Shown: positions 20,958-29,986 of the stretch, in pieces | Numbering within the stretch: position 1 is the stretch's first letter | How the letters are laid out: every line of letters starts with the position of its first letter | NCBI GenBank assembly: GCA_031553235.1 | Contig: JAVBLS010000043.1 | Coordinates: 1 to 64,000, forward strand | Source of the DNA: Frigididesulfovibrio sp031553235 | GTDB lineage: Bacteria > Desulfobacterota > Desulfovibrionia > Desulfovibrionales > Desulfovibrionaceae | Direction of reading: 5' to 3' | Length of the DNA stretch: 64,000 nt | Translations under genes and position numbers: made by a program | Notes under the pieces: model-generated | Told to the model about the DNA's origin: nothing | Databases searched by the model: none | The model's input: only the letters and a program-made list of their open reading frames with translations

Positions 20958-21554
20958 ATGCAACGAAAAACGGTCTTGTTTGTCCTGGTTCCCGAATTCG
21001 GCGACTGGGAGGCGGCCTTGCCTGCGGTCGGTCTGCACTGGGGCTTTTTTCTGTGGGAAGCCGCCTACGAAGTGAAGACCGTGGCCCTGAGGGAAGGGCC
21101 GGTGCGTTCCCTCGGTGGGTTCACGATATTGCCCGACCATACTGTGGACACCGCGCCGGAGGACTTCGCCGGCCTGATTCTGATCGGCAGCACAGGTTGG
21201 CGCGACGAAGAAGCCAAAAAAGTTCTCCCCCTGCTGCGCAAGGCCAAGGCCGAAAACCGGGTGATCGGCGCGATTTGCGATGCCGCCCGTTTTTTGGCCG
21301 TGCACGGCTTTGTTGACGATGTTGAGCATACCGCCAACGCGCTCTCGGAAATCACCGGCACGCCCGGCGCCGCCTATGCCGGGGCGGCGCGTTACAAAGA
21401 ACGGCAGTCTGTGCGCGACGGCAAGATCATCACGGCCAACGGCACGGGCCACGCCGAGTTCGCCCGGGACGTGCTCTTGGCGCTCCATGCGGCCGAACCG
21501 GGAAAAATCGCCGAGTTTTACCGGCTGGTGAAAAAGGGCCACCATCCCGAGTAG
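20958..21554 (+). CDS. DJ-1/PfpI-family protein
   Basis: A 198-residue class I glutamine-amidotransferase-like fold protein. The nucleophile elbow is VIGAICDAARFLAVHGF, with the conserved Cys in AIC followed by the helix. GLILIGSTGW is the upstream strand, and TANGTGHAEFARDVL lies near the end. Members act as glyoxalases, chaperones or putative proteases, and the specific role cannot be told. The start has GAGG upstream. Divergent from cbiMQO, with which it shares the regulatory gap. Confidence 0.85.
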   Translation: MQRKTVLFVLVPEFGDWEAALPAVGLHWGFFLWEAAYEVKTVALREGPVRSLGGFTILPDHTVDTAPEDFAGLILIGSTGWRDEEAKKVLPLLRKAKAENRVIGAICDAARFLAVHGFVDDVEHTANALSEITGTPGAAYAGAARYKERQSVRDGKIITANGTGHAEFARDVLLALHAAEPGKIAEFYRLVKKGHHPE

Positions 21555-21602
21555 GGAATCCAGGCTCCGCTTTGTTGCCTCCCTCTCTTGCCGGCCCACA
21601 AA

Positions 21603-21642
21603 ACGAACATCCCGCCCTCACACCGGAGGGCGGGATGTTCGT
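21603..21642. terminator. Strong hairpin between convergent genes
   Basis: A 17-base perfect stem, ACGAACATCCCGCCCTC facing GAGGGCGGGATGTTCGT, followed on the minus strand by TTTTG. It serves the FlgO cluster and probably also the DJ-1 gene. Confidence 0.75.
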
Positions 21643-21670
21643 TGCAGACTGCGCCGCAGGCGCAACAACC

Positions 21671-22258
21671 CTACGGCAGTAAAGTAATTACGGTCGGCTG
21701 CACCGGCGCGCCGGACGACCCGCCCCCCGTGCCGTCGCGCAGCAGCGAGGAGACTTCGGCGTTGATCGGCACGGTCATGGTCGACATGGCCAGCACCTGC
21801 CGCGAGGCGATGTGCACCAGGCGCAGGTTGAAACGCACGCTGCGCGAGCTGACCACGTAGGTGCCGGCGAGCACGGCCGGGCCGTCGGCGCAGCCCGAGC
21901 CGAGCAGGTCGCTGTGCCGGGTGAGCAGCAGCTCGCCGGTTTCCGGCTCAAAGAGCACTTCCGCGCCCTGGCGGATTTCCTGGACCGTGTAGCCCGCCTG
22001 CACGAACCAGCGGGAAATCTCTTCCTGCACCTGGCGGGCCAGGGGGTTGGCTTCTTCCAGGTTGTTGACGTTGACCGGCGTGGTCACGAACATGGACAGG
22101 CCTTCTCCCTGGCCGAAACGCTCGACCAGCTGGCGGTCCATTTCCCGGCCCATGGCCGATACGGCCTGGGGCACGGTGACGGCCAAGGCCGGTCCGGCCG
22201 CGAAAAGTCCCGTGAGGGCGGCAAGGGCGAGACGGAGTGCGAGTCTGCGTGCGGACAT
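21671..22258 (-). CDS. FlgO-family outer-membrane-associated protein
   Basis: 195 residues with a signal peptide (ALRLALAALTGLFAAGPALA) and a FlgO-type domain: MGREMDRQLVERFGQGEGLS, MFVTTPVNVNNLEEANPLAR, a central LAGTYVVSSRSVRFNLRLVH and IASRQVLAMSTMTVP. FlgO proteins of Vibrio are outer membrane proteins near the flagellar H-ring; related domains occur in many envelope proteins. The start at MSARRLAL was chosen at the signal peptide. Last gene of a three-gene set (lipoprotein, small lipoprotein, this). Confidence 0.82.
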   Translation of the reverse strand: MSARRLALRLALAALTGLFAAGPALAVTVPQAVSAMGREMDRQLVERFGQGEGLSMFVTTPVNVNNLEEANPLARQVQEEISRWFVQAGYTVQEIRQGAEVLFEPETGELLLTRHSDLLGSGCADGPAVLAGTYVVSSRSVRFNLRLVHIASRQVLAMSTMTVPINAEVSSLLRDGTGGGSSGAPVQPTVITLLP

Positions 22259-22268
22259 GGGAAACACC

Positions 22269-22553
22269 TCAGCGTTGGGCATGGATCATCCGGTCCACGG
22301 CTTCGAGTTCGTGGGAGGCAATGGCTTGGGTGGAGCCGTCGTTGGAAGAGGCCAGGGCCATCAGGTACTGCTCTTTGGCCAGCTCGTAGCGGCCTTCGGC
22401 CGCATAGGCCCGTCCTTGCTGGATGCTGCGCATGGCGTTGGGGTCGTATGGGACCACGGCCACGCGATCGTTGGAAAAATAGGACTGCACGCCGCAGCCT
22501 GCCGCAAGGAACAGGGAGCCGAGGAGGCAGATGATCAGGATGATGTGCCGCAT
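22269..22553 (-). CDS. Small TPR-like lipoprotein
   Basis: 94 residues with a lipoprotein signal (LLGSLFLAAGCGVQSYF; lipobox LAAGC). The mature part holds one repeat-like helical hairpin (MRSIQQGRAYAAEGRYELAK, EQYLMALASSNDG) resembling a tetratricopeptide motif. It lies ten bases upstream of the FlgO-domain gene, so they are cotranscribed. Specific function unknown; an envelope scaffold next to the FlgO proteins is plausible. Confidence 0.78.
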   Translation of the reverse strand: MRHIILIICLLGSLFLAAGCGVQSYFSNDRVAVVPYDPNAMRSIQQGRAYAAEGRYELAKEQYLMALASSNDGSTQAIASHELEAVDRMIHAQR

Positions 22554-22570
22554 ATTCTTTGCCTTTTTTA

Positions 22571-22689
22571 TTAGAGCAGTTTACGCTTCAAATAGTCGCT
22601 TAACGGCGGGCAAAGCCCGCCTACGCCTATTTGGCGGCAAGGATTTACCGACGAATCCTTGCGAGCATTTCAAGTGTGAAATGCTCTAG
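22571..22689 (+). repeat. Stem-loop repeat A, copy 3
   Basis: 119-base copy beginning TTAGAGCAGTTTACGC and ending ATGCTCTAG, same orientation as the others. It sits between two genes of the FlgO cluster. Its terminal CTAG provides the TAG stop codon of the upstream gene. Confidence 0.9.
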
Positions 22690-23549
22690 TGAACGTCCGC
22701 GCCCTGGTCTATGGGGTTGACCGAAACCTTGGGCTGGGTCACTTCCTTGTAATCACGAATGCCCAGGCCGCCGCCGTCCAGGCGCAGCTTGCCCGAGCCG
22801 GTCATGCGCCGGGCCAGGGCCGAAGCCGGCAGCACGGCATTGGCCGTGTGCAGCACCCGGCCGTCGGAGGGGCGGATCATCCGGGCATTGACGATGATCG
22901 CCTGCTTATCGGCATAATAGGTGCCGGCAATGACCACCGAGCAGGTGGTCAGGTTGACGTCGCCAAGGGCTCTGGTCAGGTAGTAGTCGCCGTCGCCGTC
23001 GCGCACGTTGATGCTTCTCGGGGCGCGGTATTCGCGCACCGCGAAGCCGCGCTGGTTGAATTCATAGATCATCTGTTCGGCCATGAGCCTGCCGAAGGAC
23101 GAGGTCTGTTCCAGGTCGTCCATGTTGACGAAGGAAACGGGCATGGCCACGAACCCGTTCATGGACGAACCCACGCCCATGATCAGTTGCTCGGCCAGCT
23201 CTTTGGCCGTGAGCTTGAGTTCGCGGGCGTCCATATAACCGGACTTGGGTTTTTGCGTGGGCTCGCCGGGCACCCAGACCACTCCGCCCTGGCCGTCGGG
23301 CATGGCAATGCCGTTGTCCACCCGGTCGGCCTGGATGGTGGACACTTCTTTCCCGTTATACACGGCACGCGGGCCGTATTTGCCCGGCAAGGCCGTGGTT
23401 GAGGAAAAACTTGCCCCTCCGCTTCCGGCGCCGCCCATATCGCCCATCTCGCCCGGCATCTCCGGAACGTTCGAGTTTTTTGGGCCGCCGCAACCGGCTG
23501 CCGAAACAGCCAAAATGCCGACGCAGAGCATCATGCAAAGCACCCGCAT
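22686..23549 (-). CDS. FlgO-domain lipoprotein
   Basis: 287 residues with a lipoprotein signal (MLCVGILAVSAAGCGGPKNS; lipobox SAAGC). A Gly/Met/Pro-rich linker follows (PEMPGEMGDMGGAGSGG), then a FlgO-type domain with TAKELAEQLIMGVGSSMNGF, FVNMDDLEQTSSFGRLMAEQ and VIAGTYYADKQAIIVNARM. Paralogous to the product of the 21671 gene. The stop TAG is the edge of repeat A3, so the natural C-terminus may have been altered by the element. Probably heads an operon with the two downstream envelope genes. Confidence 0.83.
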   Translation of the reverse strand: MRVLCMMLCVGILAVSAAGCGGPKNSNVPEMPGEMGDMGGAGSGGASFSSTTALPGKYGPRAVYNGKEVSTIQADRVDNGIAMPDGQGGVVWVPGEPTQKPKSGYMDARELKLTAKELAEQLIMGVGSSMNGFVAMPVSFVNMDDLEQTSSFGRLMAEQMIYEFNQRGFAVREYRAPRSINVRDGDGDYYLTRALGDVNLTTCSVVIAGTYYADKQAIIVNARMIRPSDGRVLHTANAVLPASALARRMTGSGKLRLDGGGLGIRDYKEVTQPKVSVNPIDQGADVH

Positions 23550-23785
23550 GTGATTCTCCTTACACGCCCGACAGCATCGGAAACGCTTCTGTTTCGCAGC
23601 TTATCGGCCAAAAAAACGACAAGATTAGCACCCGCCGGACAATGGCCCGGCCGTGCTTGCCCGAAGACATGCAAGTTCCGGGCCGAAGATAATTTGGGGC
23701 TGTAAAAAAGAGCCGCCAAGGTTGGCCGGCCACCTTTGCCCGCGATGTGGAAAGGTAGTCTTACGGCGTCGCGGGCGGCACCAAA

Positions 23786-23840
23786 CCCCGCCCATGGGAT
23801 TCAATCCCATGCGGGGGGCTTGGGGGACGGAGTCCCCCAA
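23786..23840 (-). terminator. Double hairpin behind the CHASE4 hybrid kinase
   Basis: Immediately after the kinase stop lie TTGGGGGAC facing GTCCCCCAA, then a longer stem, CCCCGC-CATGGGAT facing ATCCCATG-CGGGG. No T run follows. Terminator-like or mRNA-protecting structure. Confidence 0.6.
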
Positions 23841-26800
23841 TCAGGCCCGGCTGTTGGGGAACATCTGTGCGAAAAGGATCAGGGCGGGCTCAAGGGCAGC
23901 GGCGGTATCGCAACGGTTGAGGGCGGCGTGCAGGGCCTTGGTCGTGCCGGGGTCGACCTGGGTCAGGCCTGCTTCGAGGCGGCGGTGCAGTTCCAGGACC
24001 GAGGCGTCGTCGTCGCGGATCAGGGCGATGAGCCGGCGCATCTCGGCTTCGGCCGGGGGCGGGGCAACGGGCGGAGTGCCGGCGGCGTCGATGGCCTGGA
24101 AATAGGCACCGAGGGCGTCGAGCATGTTTTCGAGCCCGGCGACAAAGCCTTGGCACAGGGCGCGTAGGTCTTCGGCGGGCATGATCTCGTCGCGGGCGGC
24201 AAGCTCGAGCACTCGGGCGGTTTCCTGGACGTCGGCCCGGCCCACGGTGCCGGCCAGGCCTTTGAAGGTATGGGCCGTGCGGCCGATGTCCTCACGGTTC
24301 TGATCTGGCAGGGCGCGTAGCGCGGGCAGTTCTTCGGCGTAACGCCGGTGGAAGTCGCGCAGGATTTTTTGCAGCAGGGCGTGGTTGCCACCCAGGCGCC
24401 GGGCCGCTTCCTCCAGGTCAAAGCCCTCGGGCGCGCCCGGGGCCGGGGTGGGAGAAACCCGGGGCGGCGCGATACCCGGTACAGCGGGAGGAACCGTAGC
24501 CGAACCGGCGACAGGCGTGGCGGTACCCGGAGGAGCGGCCGGTGCAGTAAGTGGCACGGCAGCGGTTGGAGCCGCGGCAGGCGTGGCGGCCCGGGCGTCG
24601 GCCAAAGGCGCAGCCGGTCCGGCGGCAGGTTCAGAAGAAGCCGGAGCCTGGGGCATGGCGGGCGAGGTCTTGGGCAACAGGCGGTCGAGCACGCGGTACA
24701 GGGCCTCCACGTCAATGGGTTTGGTCAGGTAGTCGGCCATGCCCATTTCCAGGCAGCGCGCGCGCTCTTCCATCAGGGCGTGGGCGGTCATGGCCACAAT
24801 GGGCAGGCCCCGGCCCGCCGGGTCGGTCCGCAGGGTGCGGGTGGCCTCGTGCCCGTCCATGATCGGCATCTGCAGATCCATGAACACCAGGTCATAGGCA
24901 GGTTTTGCGGGTTCATCGCGGCGCAGGCGCACCATATCCACGGCCTGTCTGCCGTTGACCGCGGTTTCGACGACCAGCCCCACCTCTTCAAGCAGTTCGA
25001 CGGCAATCTGGGTGTTGATCGGGTTGTCTTCGACCAGAAGAATGGTGAAGCCGGAAAAATCGCGGCGTTCGGTTTCGGCCGGCCGGGGGGTGAAGGTTCC
25101 GGCCCGCATGACCTCCAGCAGGGTGTCGAAGAGCTGGGAATGGGTGATGGGCTTGGGTAGAAAGGCGTCGGCCGGGACGGCGGACAGGGCGTCGCGGTCC
25201 GGCGGGCCAAAGGCCGAGATGATGATCACCGGGGGCGAGTCGGGTTCGCTCTTGATGCGGTACAAGGCTTCAAGGCCGTCCATGCCGGGCAGGCGCACAT
25301 CCAGAAGAATCAGGTCAAAGGGCCGGCCCTGGACAATCGCATCGCGCACGGCCGAAAGGCCCTGCTCGGCCGATTCGACGGCCGTGACCTGCAGGCCGAA
25401 ATTTTCAATCATGCCGGAGAGAGAGAGCCGGTTGACCGGGTTGTCTTCGACCAGAAGCGCGCGTTTACCCACCAGGCCTGCCGGGGCCGTGCGGGCGACC
25501 GTTTCCTCCGAGGCGTCCAGGCCGAAGGGGCAGGTGAAGGACATGGTGGTGCCCCGGCCATAGGCGCTTTCGACCTTGATGTCGCCGCCCATGAGCTGCA
25601 CCAGCTTGCGGGTAATGCTCAAGCCCAGGCCGGTGCCGCCGTAGCGGCGGGCCGTGGAGGCCTCGGCCTGGGAGAAGGATTCGAAGAGCTTGCCCAGTTG
25701 TTCAGAAGTCATGCCCAGGCCGGTGTCGCTGACGGCGAATTCCAGCACCACGCCGGTGTCGGTCTTTTCGATCACCCGGCAGCGGATGAGAATTTCCCCC
25801 CGGTCCGTGAACTTCAGAGCGTTGCCTACCAGGTTGGTGAACACCTGGGAAAGACGCAACGGGTCGCCCACCAGCCCGCGCGGTGCATCCCCGGCGATGT
25901 CCGTGACCAGTTCAATGCCTTTCTCGGCGCAACGTTCCTGAAAAAGGGCCAGAATGCCGTCCAGGGGCATGTTCAGGTTGAAGGGGGTTTGTTCAAGGGT
26001 GAGCTTGCCGGCCTCGATCTTGGAAAAGTCCAGGATGTCGTTGAGCACGCCCAGAAGGGCCGTGGCCGAGGAGTGGATTTTGCGGGCATAGTCGCGTTGC
26101 CTGCCGTTCAATTCGGTTTTCAGCAGCAAATGGCTCAAGCCGATGACCGCGTTCATGGGCGTGCGGATCTCATGGCTCATGGTGGCCAGAAACTCGCTTT
26201 TGGCCTCGCCGATTTTTTCCGCGTGGGTCCGCCCGGCCTCCCTGGTCCGGACTTCTTCCAGCAGGGTGTTGACGGCCGCGCCCAGGCTGCGAAAACTCTC
26301 GCTGCCCACCTCGGGCACCCGGCGCACGGCGTCCGGATCCTTGGCCACCTTGAGCACGGCTTCGCGCAGGCCGGCCAGGGGCCGCAGCAGGGCGCGGTCG
26401 AGCAGCAGGCTGATCAGCAGCATGAAAATGAGAAACAGCGCGGTCAGGGTGCCGTACAGAATGCCGCGAATGCCTTCGGCCGTGCCGGCCATGTTGCGGG
26501 GCAATTCGCCCGCGAGCATGACCTGGGGCTTTTCAAGAAACAGCGCCGGGTAGGAGATCAGAAAGCGGTAACTGGTCGGGGTAGCGGTCCACAGGGTGTA
26601 GCCGCGCTCGACGGCGGCGGCCACATGCTCCGGCTCCGCGGCAAAGGGGGCGCGCGCAAGTTTGAGGGAGGCACCCCCGGCAGCCGCGATTTTGGTCACG
26701 TCGGCGCTGGTGACCAAGTCCAGGCAGAACATCCGGCCCTGCGAGGGTTCGGAGCGGGTGTGCGGCCGGATGGGCTGCGACGAGATGTGGTAAAGATCGC

Positions 26801-27278
26801 CATTGTAGCTGTAGAACACCGAAAGGCCCAGTTCGTCGTCTTTGGGGTAAAACGTCCCGCCGGGCCTGCATTCGCGCAGCAGGTCCGGCGGGAAGGCGTC
26901 AAAGCGGTCCTGGTTCAGGTAGTGAAAGCGGTTGAAGATCACCCGGCCGAAATGGTCGACAATGGCCAGACCGGCGTATTTTTCCGCCGCGAGCACGTCG
27001 TCGGAGACGTTTTCCTCGATGAACTCCGGGTGCTCCGCCGGGTGGGTCAGAAAATCCCAGGTTGTGTCCCAGTTGGCCAGGCTTTCATTCTTGGCGTTCT
27101 GGGCGTCGAATTTATTGTTGAGCAGCACTTTGACCATCAGAACGTTGTGTTCCATGATCTGCCGCTCGCTTTTGCCGATCTGGGGGATTAGCCGTTGCTC
27201 GAGCACCAGCACCGTGGCCCCGGCCAGAGCCAGGAGCGTGAAGGCCAGAGCCGCGAGAAAGCCCCCTCTCAGACTCAT
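23841..27278 (-). CDS. CHASE4 hybrid sensor histidine kinase
   Basis: 1145-residue membrane kinase. Order: TM1 (about 7-26); a periplasmic CHASE4-like domain (about 40-205, with NKFDAQNAKNESLANWDTTW); TM2 (272-293); HAMP; HisKA with His369 in MSHEIRTPMN; HATPase (RRYGGTGLGLSI); receiver 1 (LLDVRLPGMDG); receiver 2 (MDLQMPIMDG); a Pro/Ala-rich linker of about 90 residues; and an Hpt domain (GRTAHTFKGLAGTVG). All phosphorelay residues are present. Its ATG overlaps the nadE stop by four bases. The ligand is unknown, and no dedicated output regulator adjoins. Confidence 0.93.
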   Translation of the reverse strand: MSLRGGFLAALAFTLLALAGATVLVLEQRLIPQIGKSERQIMEHNVLMVKVLLNNKFDAQNAKNESLANWDTTWDFLTHPAEHPEFIEENVSDDVLAAEKYAGLAIVDHFGRVIFNRFHYLNQDRFDAFPPDLLRECRPGGTFYPKDDELGLSVFYSYNGDLYHISSQPIRPHTRSEPSQGRMFCLDLVTSADVTKIAAAGGASLKLARAPFAAEPEHVAAAVERGYTLWTATPTSYRFLISYPALFLEKPQVMLAGELPRNMAGTAEGIRGILYGTLTALFLIFMLLISLLLDRALLRPLAGLREAVLKVAKDPDAVRRVPEVGSESFRSLGAAVNTLLEEVRTREAGRTHAEKIGEAKSEFLATMSHEIRTPMNAVIGLSHLLLKTELNGRQRDYARKIHSSATALLGVLNDILDFSKIEAGKLTLEQTPFNLNMPLDGILALFQERCAEKGIELVTDIAGDAPRGLVGDPLRLSQVFTNLVGNALKFTDRGEILIRCRVIEKTDTGVVLEFAVSDTGLGMTSEQLGKLFESFSQAEASTARRYGGTGLGLSITRKLVQLMGGDIKVESAYGRGTTMSFTCPFGLDASEETVARTAPAGLVGKRALLVEDNPVNRLSLSGMIENFGLQVTAVESAEQGLSAVRDAIVQGRPFDLILLDVRLPGMDGLEALYRIKSEPDSPPVIIISAFGPPDRDALSAVPADAFLPKPITHSQLFDTLLEVMRAGTFTPRPAETERRDFSGFTILLVEDNPINTQIAVELLEEVGLVVETAVNGRQAVDMVRLRRDEPAKPAYDLVFMDLQMPIMDGHEATRTLRTDPAGRGLPIVAMTAHALMEERARCLEMGMADYLTKPIDVEALYRVLDRLLPKTSPAMPQAPASSEPAAGPAAPLADARAATPAAAPTAAVPLTAPAAPPGTATPVAGSATVPPAVPGIAPPRVSPTPAPGAPEGFDLEEAARRLGGNHALLQKILRDFHRRYAEELPALRALPDQNREDIGRTAHTFKGLAGTVGRADVQETARVLELAARDEIMPAEDLRALCQGFVAGLENMLDALGAYFQAIDAAGTPPVAPPPAEAEMRRLIALIRDDDASVLELHRRLEAGLTQVDPGTTKALHAALNRCDTAAALEPALILFAQMFPNSRA

Positions 27279-28942
27279 GCGCCGGCTCCGGGAACGGTGC
27301 GCGCGATGGGCATGCTGCGGGAAGCGCCCAAAGGGTTGCTCGACAGAGTCAGGGCGGGCGGCGCTTGCCGGCGCTTGAACTCCGCCCCGCGCACCATGGC
27401 CAGCACCCGCAGCACGGTGTCGCGCTCAAAGCCGAGTTCGATCAGGGCCTCGGCTCCGCAGTTGTTTTCCAGGTGGTTGTGGAGGATGGCGTCGAGCACG
27501 TCATACGGTGGCAGAGAGTCGCTGTCTTTCTGGCCGGGCCGCAGTTCCGCCGACGGAGCCTTTTCCAGGGTGGAGCGGGGAATGATCTCCCGTCCCTTGA
27601 CGGCGTTGAGCCGCCGGCTCACGGCATAGACCTGGTTTTTGTACAGGTCGCCGATGACCGACAGAGCCCCGCCGGAGTCGCCGTAGAGGGTGCAGTAGCC
27701 CACGGCCGCTTCGGACTTGTTGCCGGTGTTCAGGAGCAGGGCGCGGTTCTGGGCCGCCTGGGCCATGAGCAGGGCGCAGCGGATGCGCGACTGGACGTTC
27801 TCTTCGGTCAGCCCGATCAGGTCTTCGCCCTCGGATGCGGCAAAGCCGCGACGGAAAGCTTCGAGCATGGGTTCGATGGGGATGGTCCGGGTGCGGATGC
27901 CCAGGTTCCGGGCCAGGGCCAGAGCGTCATCCAGGCTGCCCCGGCTGGAGTATGGCGAGGGCATGAGCAGGCCGAAAACGTGTTCCGGCCCGAAGGCCTC
28001 CACGCCCACGGCCGCCACCAGGGCCGAGTCGATGCCGCCGGAAAGGCCCACGACCACATCGGAAAACCCGCATTTGCGGACAAAGTCGCGGGTGCCCACG
28101 GTCATGGCCGCGAGCAACTCGTCTTCAAGCAGGGGATCTTTCTCGACGGGCGCGGGTTTGCCCGCGGCCAGATCGACCACCAGCACTGCCTCCTCGAACA
28201 GGGGGGCGCAGGCCAGCAGGGCGCCGTCGCCGGAAAAGGCCGGGCTGCCGCCGGGATAAATGCGCGCGTCGTTGCCGCCCACGCAGTTGGCCGAGAGCAC
28301 CGGCACCCGGTAATGGGCCGCAGTCCAGCCGAGCATGCGCCGGTGCATGCTTTGCATGCCCTGGGCATAGGGTATGGCGGTGATGTTCAAAAGCCCGTCC
28401 GCCCCGCCGGCGGCCATGAATTCCGCCACCGGGTCCGCGTCGTAGGTGCGCCGTTCTTTCCAGAAGGTGCGGTCGTTCCATACGTCTTCGCCCACGGTGA
28501 CCGCCAGGCGCCAGCCCTTGTGGTGCAGCACGCCGCAGGCAATGCCCCGTTCGAACCAGCGCGGATCGTCATGAATGCCCCCGCAGGGCAGCAGCACCTT
28601 GCGGCCGAGCACAAAGGCCGTGCCGTTGCGCAAAAACACGGCGCAGTTCTGCAGGGGCTTGCCCTGGGGCACAGGGTTGGCCACGGGCGCGCCCAGCACC
28701 AGGGGCGGCAGCCCGGCTTCACCGTGCCGGCGGGCCAGATCTTCCAGAGCCTCTTTGCAGTCGGCCACAAAATCCGACTTGAGCAGCAGGTCGCCCACAT
28801 TGTGTCCGCACAGGGAGAGTTCGGGCGAAAGGCAGAGTTCCGCGCCTTGCCGGGCGGCATCGGCGGTCATGGAAAGGAGCATGTCGGCGTTGTAGCGCAA
28901 TGCTCCGGCCACAGGATTGCTTTGAATAATCCCGACTTTCAT
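27275..28942 (-). CDS. nadE: NAD+ synthase, glutamine-dependent type with altered glutaminase nucleophile
   Basis: Last step of NAD synthesis. The 555-residue protein has an N-terminal nitrilase-like glutaminase domain (about 1-260) and a C-terminal ATP pyrophosphatase synthetase domain with the P-loop VGLSGGIDSALV (SGGIDS at 301-306), NTGNKSEAAVGYCTLYGD and EKAPSAELRPGQKD. In the glutaminase, Glu41 (SPELSLCG) and Lys115 (GRKVLLP) are present. Where the family has the nucleophile in CEDxW, this protein reads TVGEDVW (Gly151, codon GGC). It may thus depend on free ammonia. The synthetase half looks intact. Translationally coupled to the downstream kinase by ATGA. Confidence 0.93.
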   Translation of the reverse strand: MKVGIIQSNPVAGALRYNADMLLSMTADAARQGAELCLSPELSLCGHNVGDLLLKSDFVADCKEALEDLARRHGEAGLPPLVLGAPVANPVPQGKPLQNCAVFLRNGTAFVLGRKVLLPCGGIHDDPRWFERGIACGVLHHKGWRLAVTVGEDVWNDRTFWKERRTYDADPVAEFMAAGGADGLLNITAIPYAQGMQSMHRRMLGWTAAHYRVPVLSANCVGGNDARIYPGGSPAFSGDGALLACAPLFEEAVLVVDLAAGKPAPVEKDPLLEDELLAAMTVGTRDFVRKCGFSDVVVGLSGGIDSALVAAVGVEAFGPEHVFGLLMPSPYSSRGSLDDALALARNLGIRTRTIPIEPMLEAFRRGFAASEGEDLIGLTEENVQSRIRCALLMAQAAQNRALLLNTGNKSEAAVGYCTLYGDSGGALSVIGDLYKNQVYAVSRRLNAVKGREIIPRSTLEKAPSAELRPGQKDSDSLPPYDVLDAILHNHLENNCGAEALIELGFERDTVLRVLAMVRGAEFKRRQAPPALTLSSNPLGASRSMPIARTVPGAGA

Positions 28943-29074
28943 CTGATTCCCGCTTTACTCCGACCCGGAACGGCGACGACACTGTTGCGCATCTGGCAAC
29001 TATGATATCATATTCTGATCGGAGACGTCATCTATTGAATAACGAGTAATACGTTTTTTTTCATGAAAACGTTA

Positions 29075-29094
29075 CGGCCGCCCATGGGCGGCCG
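29075..29094 (-). terminator. Palindrome behind dapB
   Basis: Perfect 20-base palindrome CGGCCGCCCATGGGCGGCCG, followed on the minus strand by TAACGTTTTC. Likely a weak intrinsic terminator of dapB; it lies in the gap shared with the nadE promoter. Confidence 0.55.
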
Positions 29095-29112
29095 CGCTGT
29101 ATCGGTGCTGCC

Positions 29113-29892
29113 CTAAGAGAGGACGTCATTCATGGCGTAGAGCCTGCCGGCCTTCTGTTTCGCCAGCCAGCGCGTCGCCCGCAGGGAGCCGCCGGCGAAG
29201 TTTTCGCGCGAGTGGGCCTGGTGGGCGACCTCGATGCGTTCGCCCGGCCCCATGAAATAGACCGTGTGCACACCCACCACGTCGCCGCCGCGCAGGGTCT
29301 GCAGTCCAATTTCCCGGTGCGGCCGCTCGCCGATGATGCCTTCGCGGTGATAGCAGGCCGTTTCTTTGAGCGACCAGCCCCGGGCTTCGGCCAGGCATTC
29401 GGCCAGGCGCACGGCCGTGCCGCTGGGCGAGTCTTTTTTCTTGTTGTGGTGAATTTCGACCATTTCCATGTCGTAGCCGTCGCCCAGAGCCTTGACCAGT
29501 TCCGGCAGAATCCGCAACAGGGCGTTGACCCCCACGCTCATATTCGGCGACCAGAGGATCGGCGTCTGTTTGGCAAGTTCGGCCAGTTCGGCCCGCTGGG
29601 CCTCGTTTAAGCCGGTGGTGCCGATGACGTGGGACGCGCCGGCTTTGGCCGCGGCCCGGGCCGCTTCAAGCGAAGCTTCCGGCGCGGTGAAGTCGATGAT
29701 CACCCGGCCGGGTTTGAGCAGGCCGGCTGCTTGTGTCGCCACCGGGCAGCCCAGATGCTGCAGTTCCGGGCAGTCTTCGGCCCGGCGTTCCACCGCTCCG
29801 GCCAGATCCAGATCCGGCGCCTCGCGCACCAACCGGGAAATAATCGAACCCATTCTGCCCCCGGCGCCCATGACGACGATTTCAATACCCAT
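29113..29892 (-). CDS. dapB: 4-hydroxy-tetrahydrodipicolinate reductase
   Basis: Reduces the cyclic product of DapA toward lysine and meso-diaminopimelate. Its 259 residues carry the nucleotide motif VVMGAGGRMGSII, the catalytic block VEIHHNKKKDSPSGTAVRLA (HH and K), and the family segment GTTGLNEAQR. ATG at 29892 has GGAGGCAGC immediately upstream, so the longer frame is rejected. It lies 94 bases after the flavoredoxin gene on the same strand. Confidence 0.96.
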   Translation of the reverse strand: MGIEIVVMGAGGRMGSIISRLVREAPDLDLAGAVERRAEDCPELQHLGCPVATQAAGLLKPGRVIIDFTAPEASLEAARAAAKAGASHVIGTTGLNEAQRAELAELAKQTPILWSPNMSVGVNALLRILPELVKALGDGYDMEMVEIHHNKKKDSPSGTAVRLAECLAEARGWSLKETACYHREGIIGERPHREIGLQTLRGGDVVGVHTVYFMGPGERIEVAHQAHSRENFAGGSLRATRWLAKQKAGRLYAMNDVLS

Positions 29893-29986
29893 GCTGCCTC
29901 CTTGTTGGTCTGCTTTCAGTCGAAGGTTCACCGTTCAAGTCGTCGAGAGATAGCGCATTCGTTCTCCCGCTGCAATGTGCCGGATT

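Noticed and set aside
22571..22689. Repeats A-C as insertion sequences
   Set aside because: They are 60-140 bases long and have no transposase frame; at most they are non-autonomous.
23717..23750. Sigma-54 promoter (TGGC..TTGC) upstream of the FlgO cluster
   Set aside because: The GG and GC elements are 12 bases apart instead of 10.
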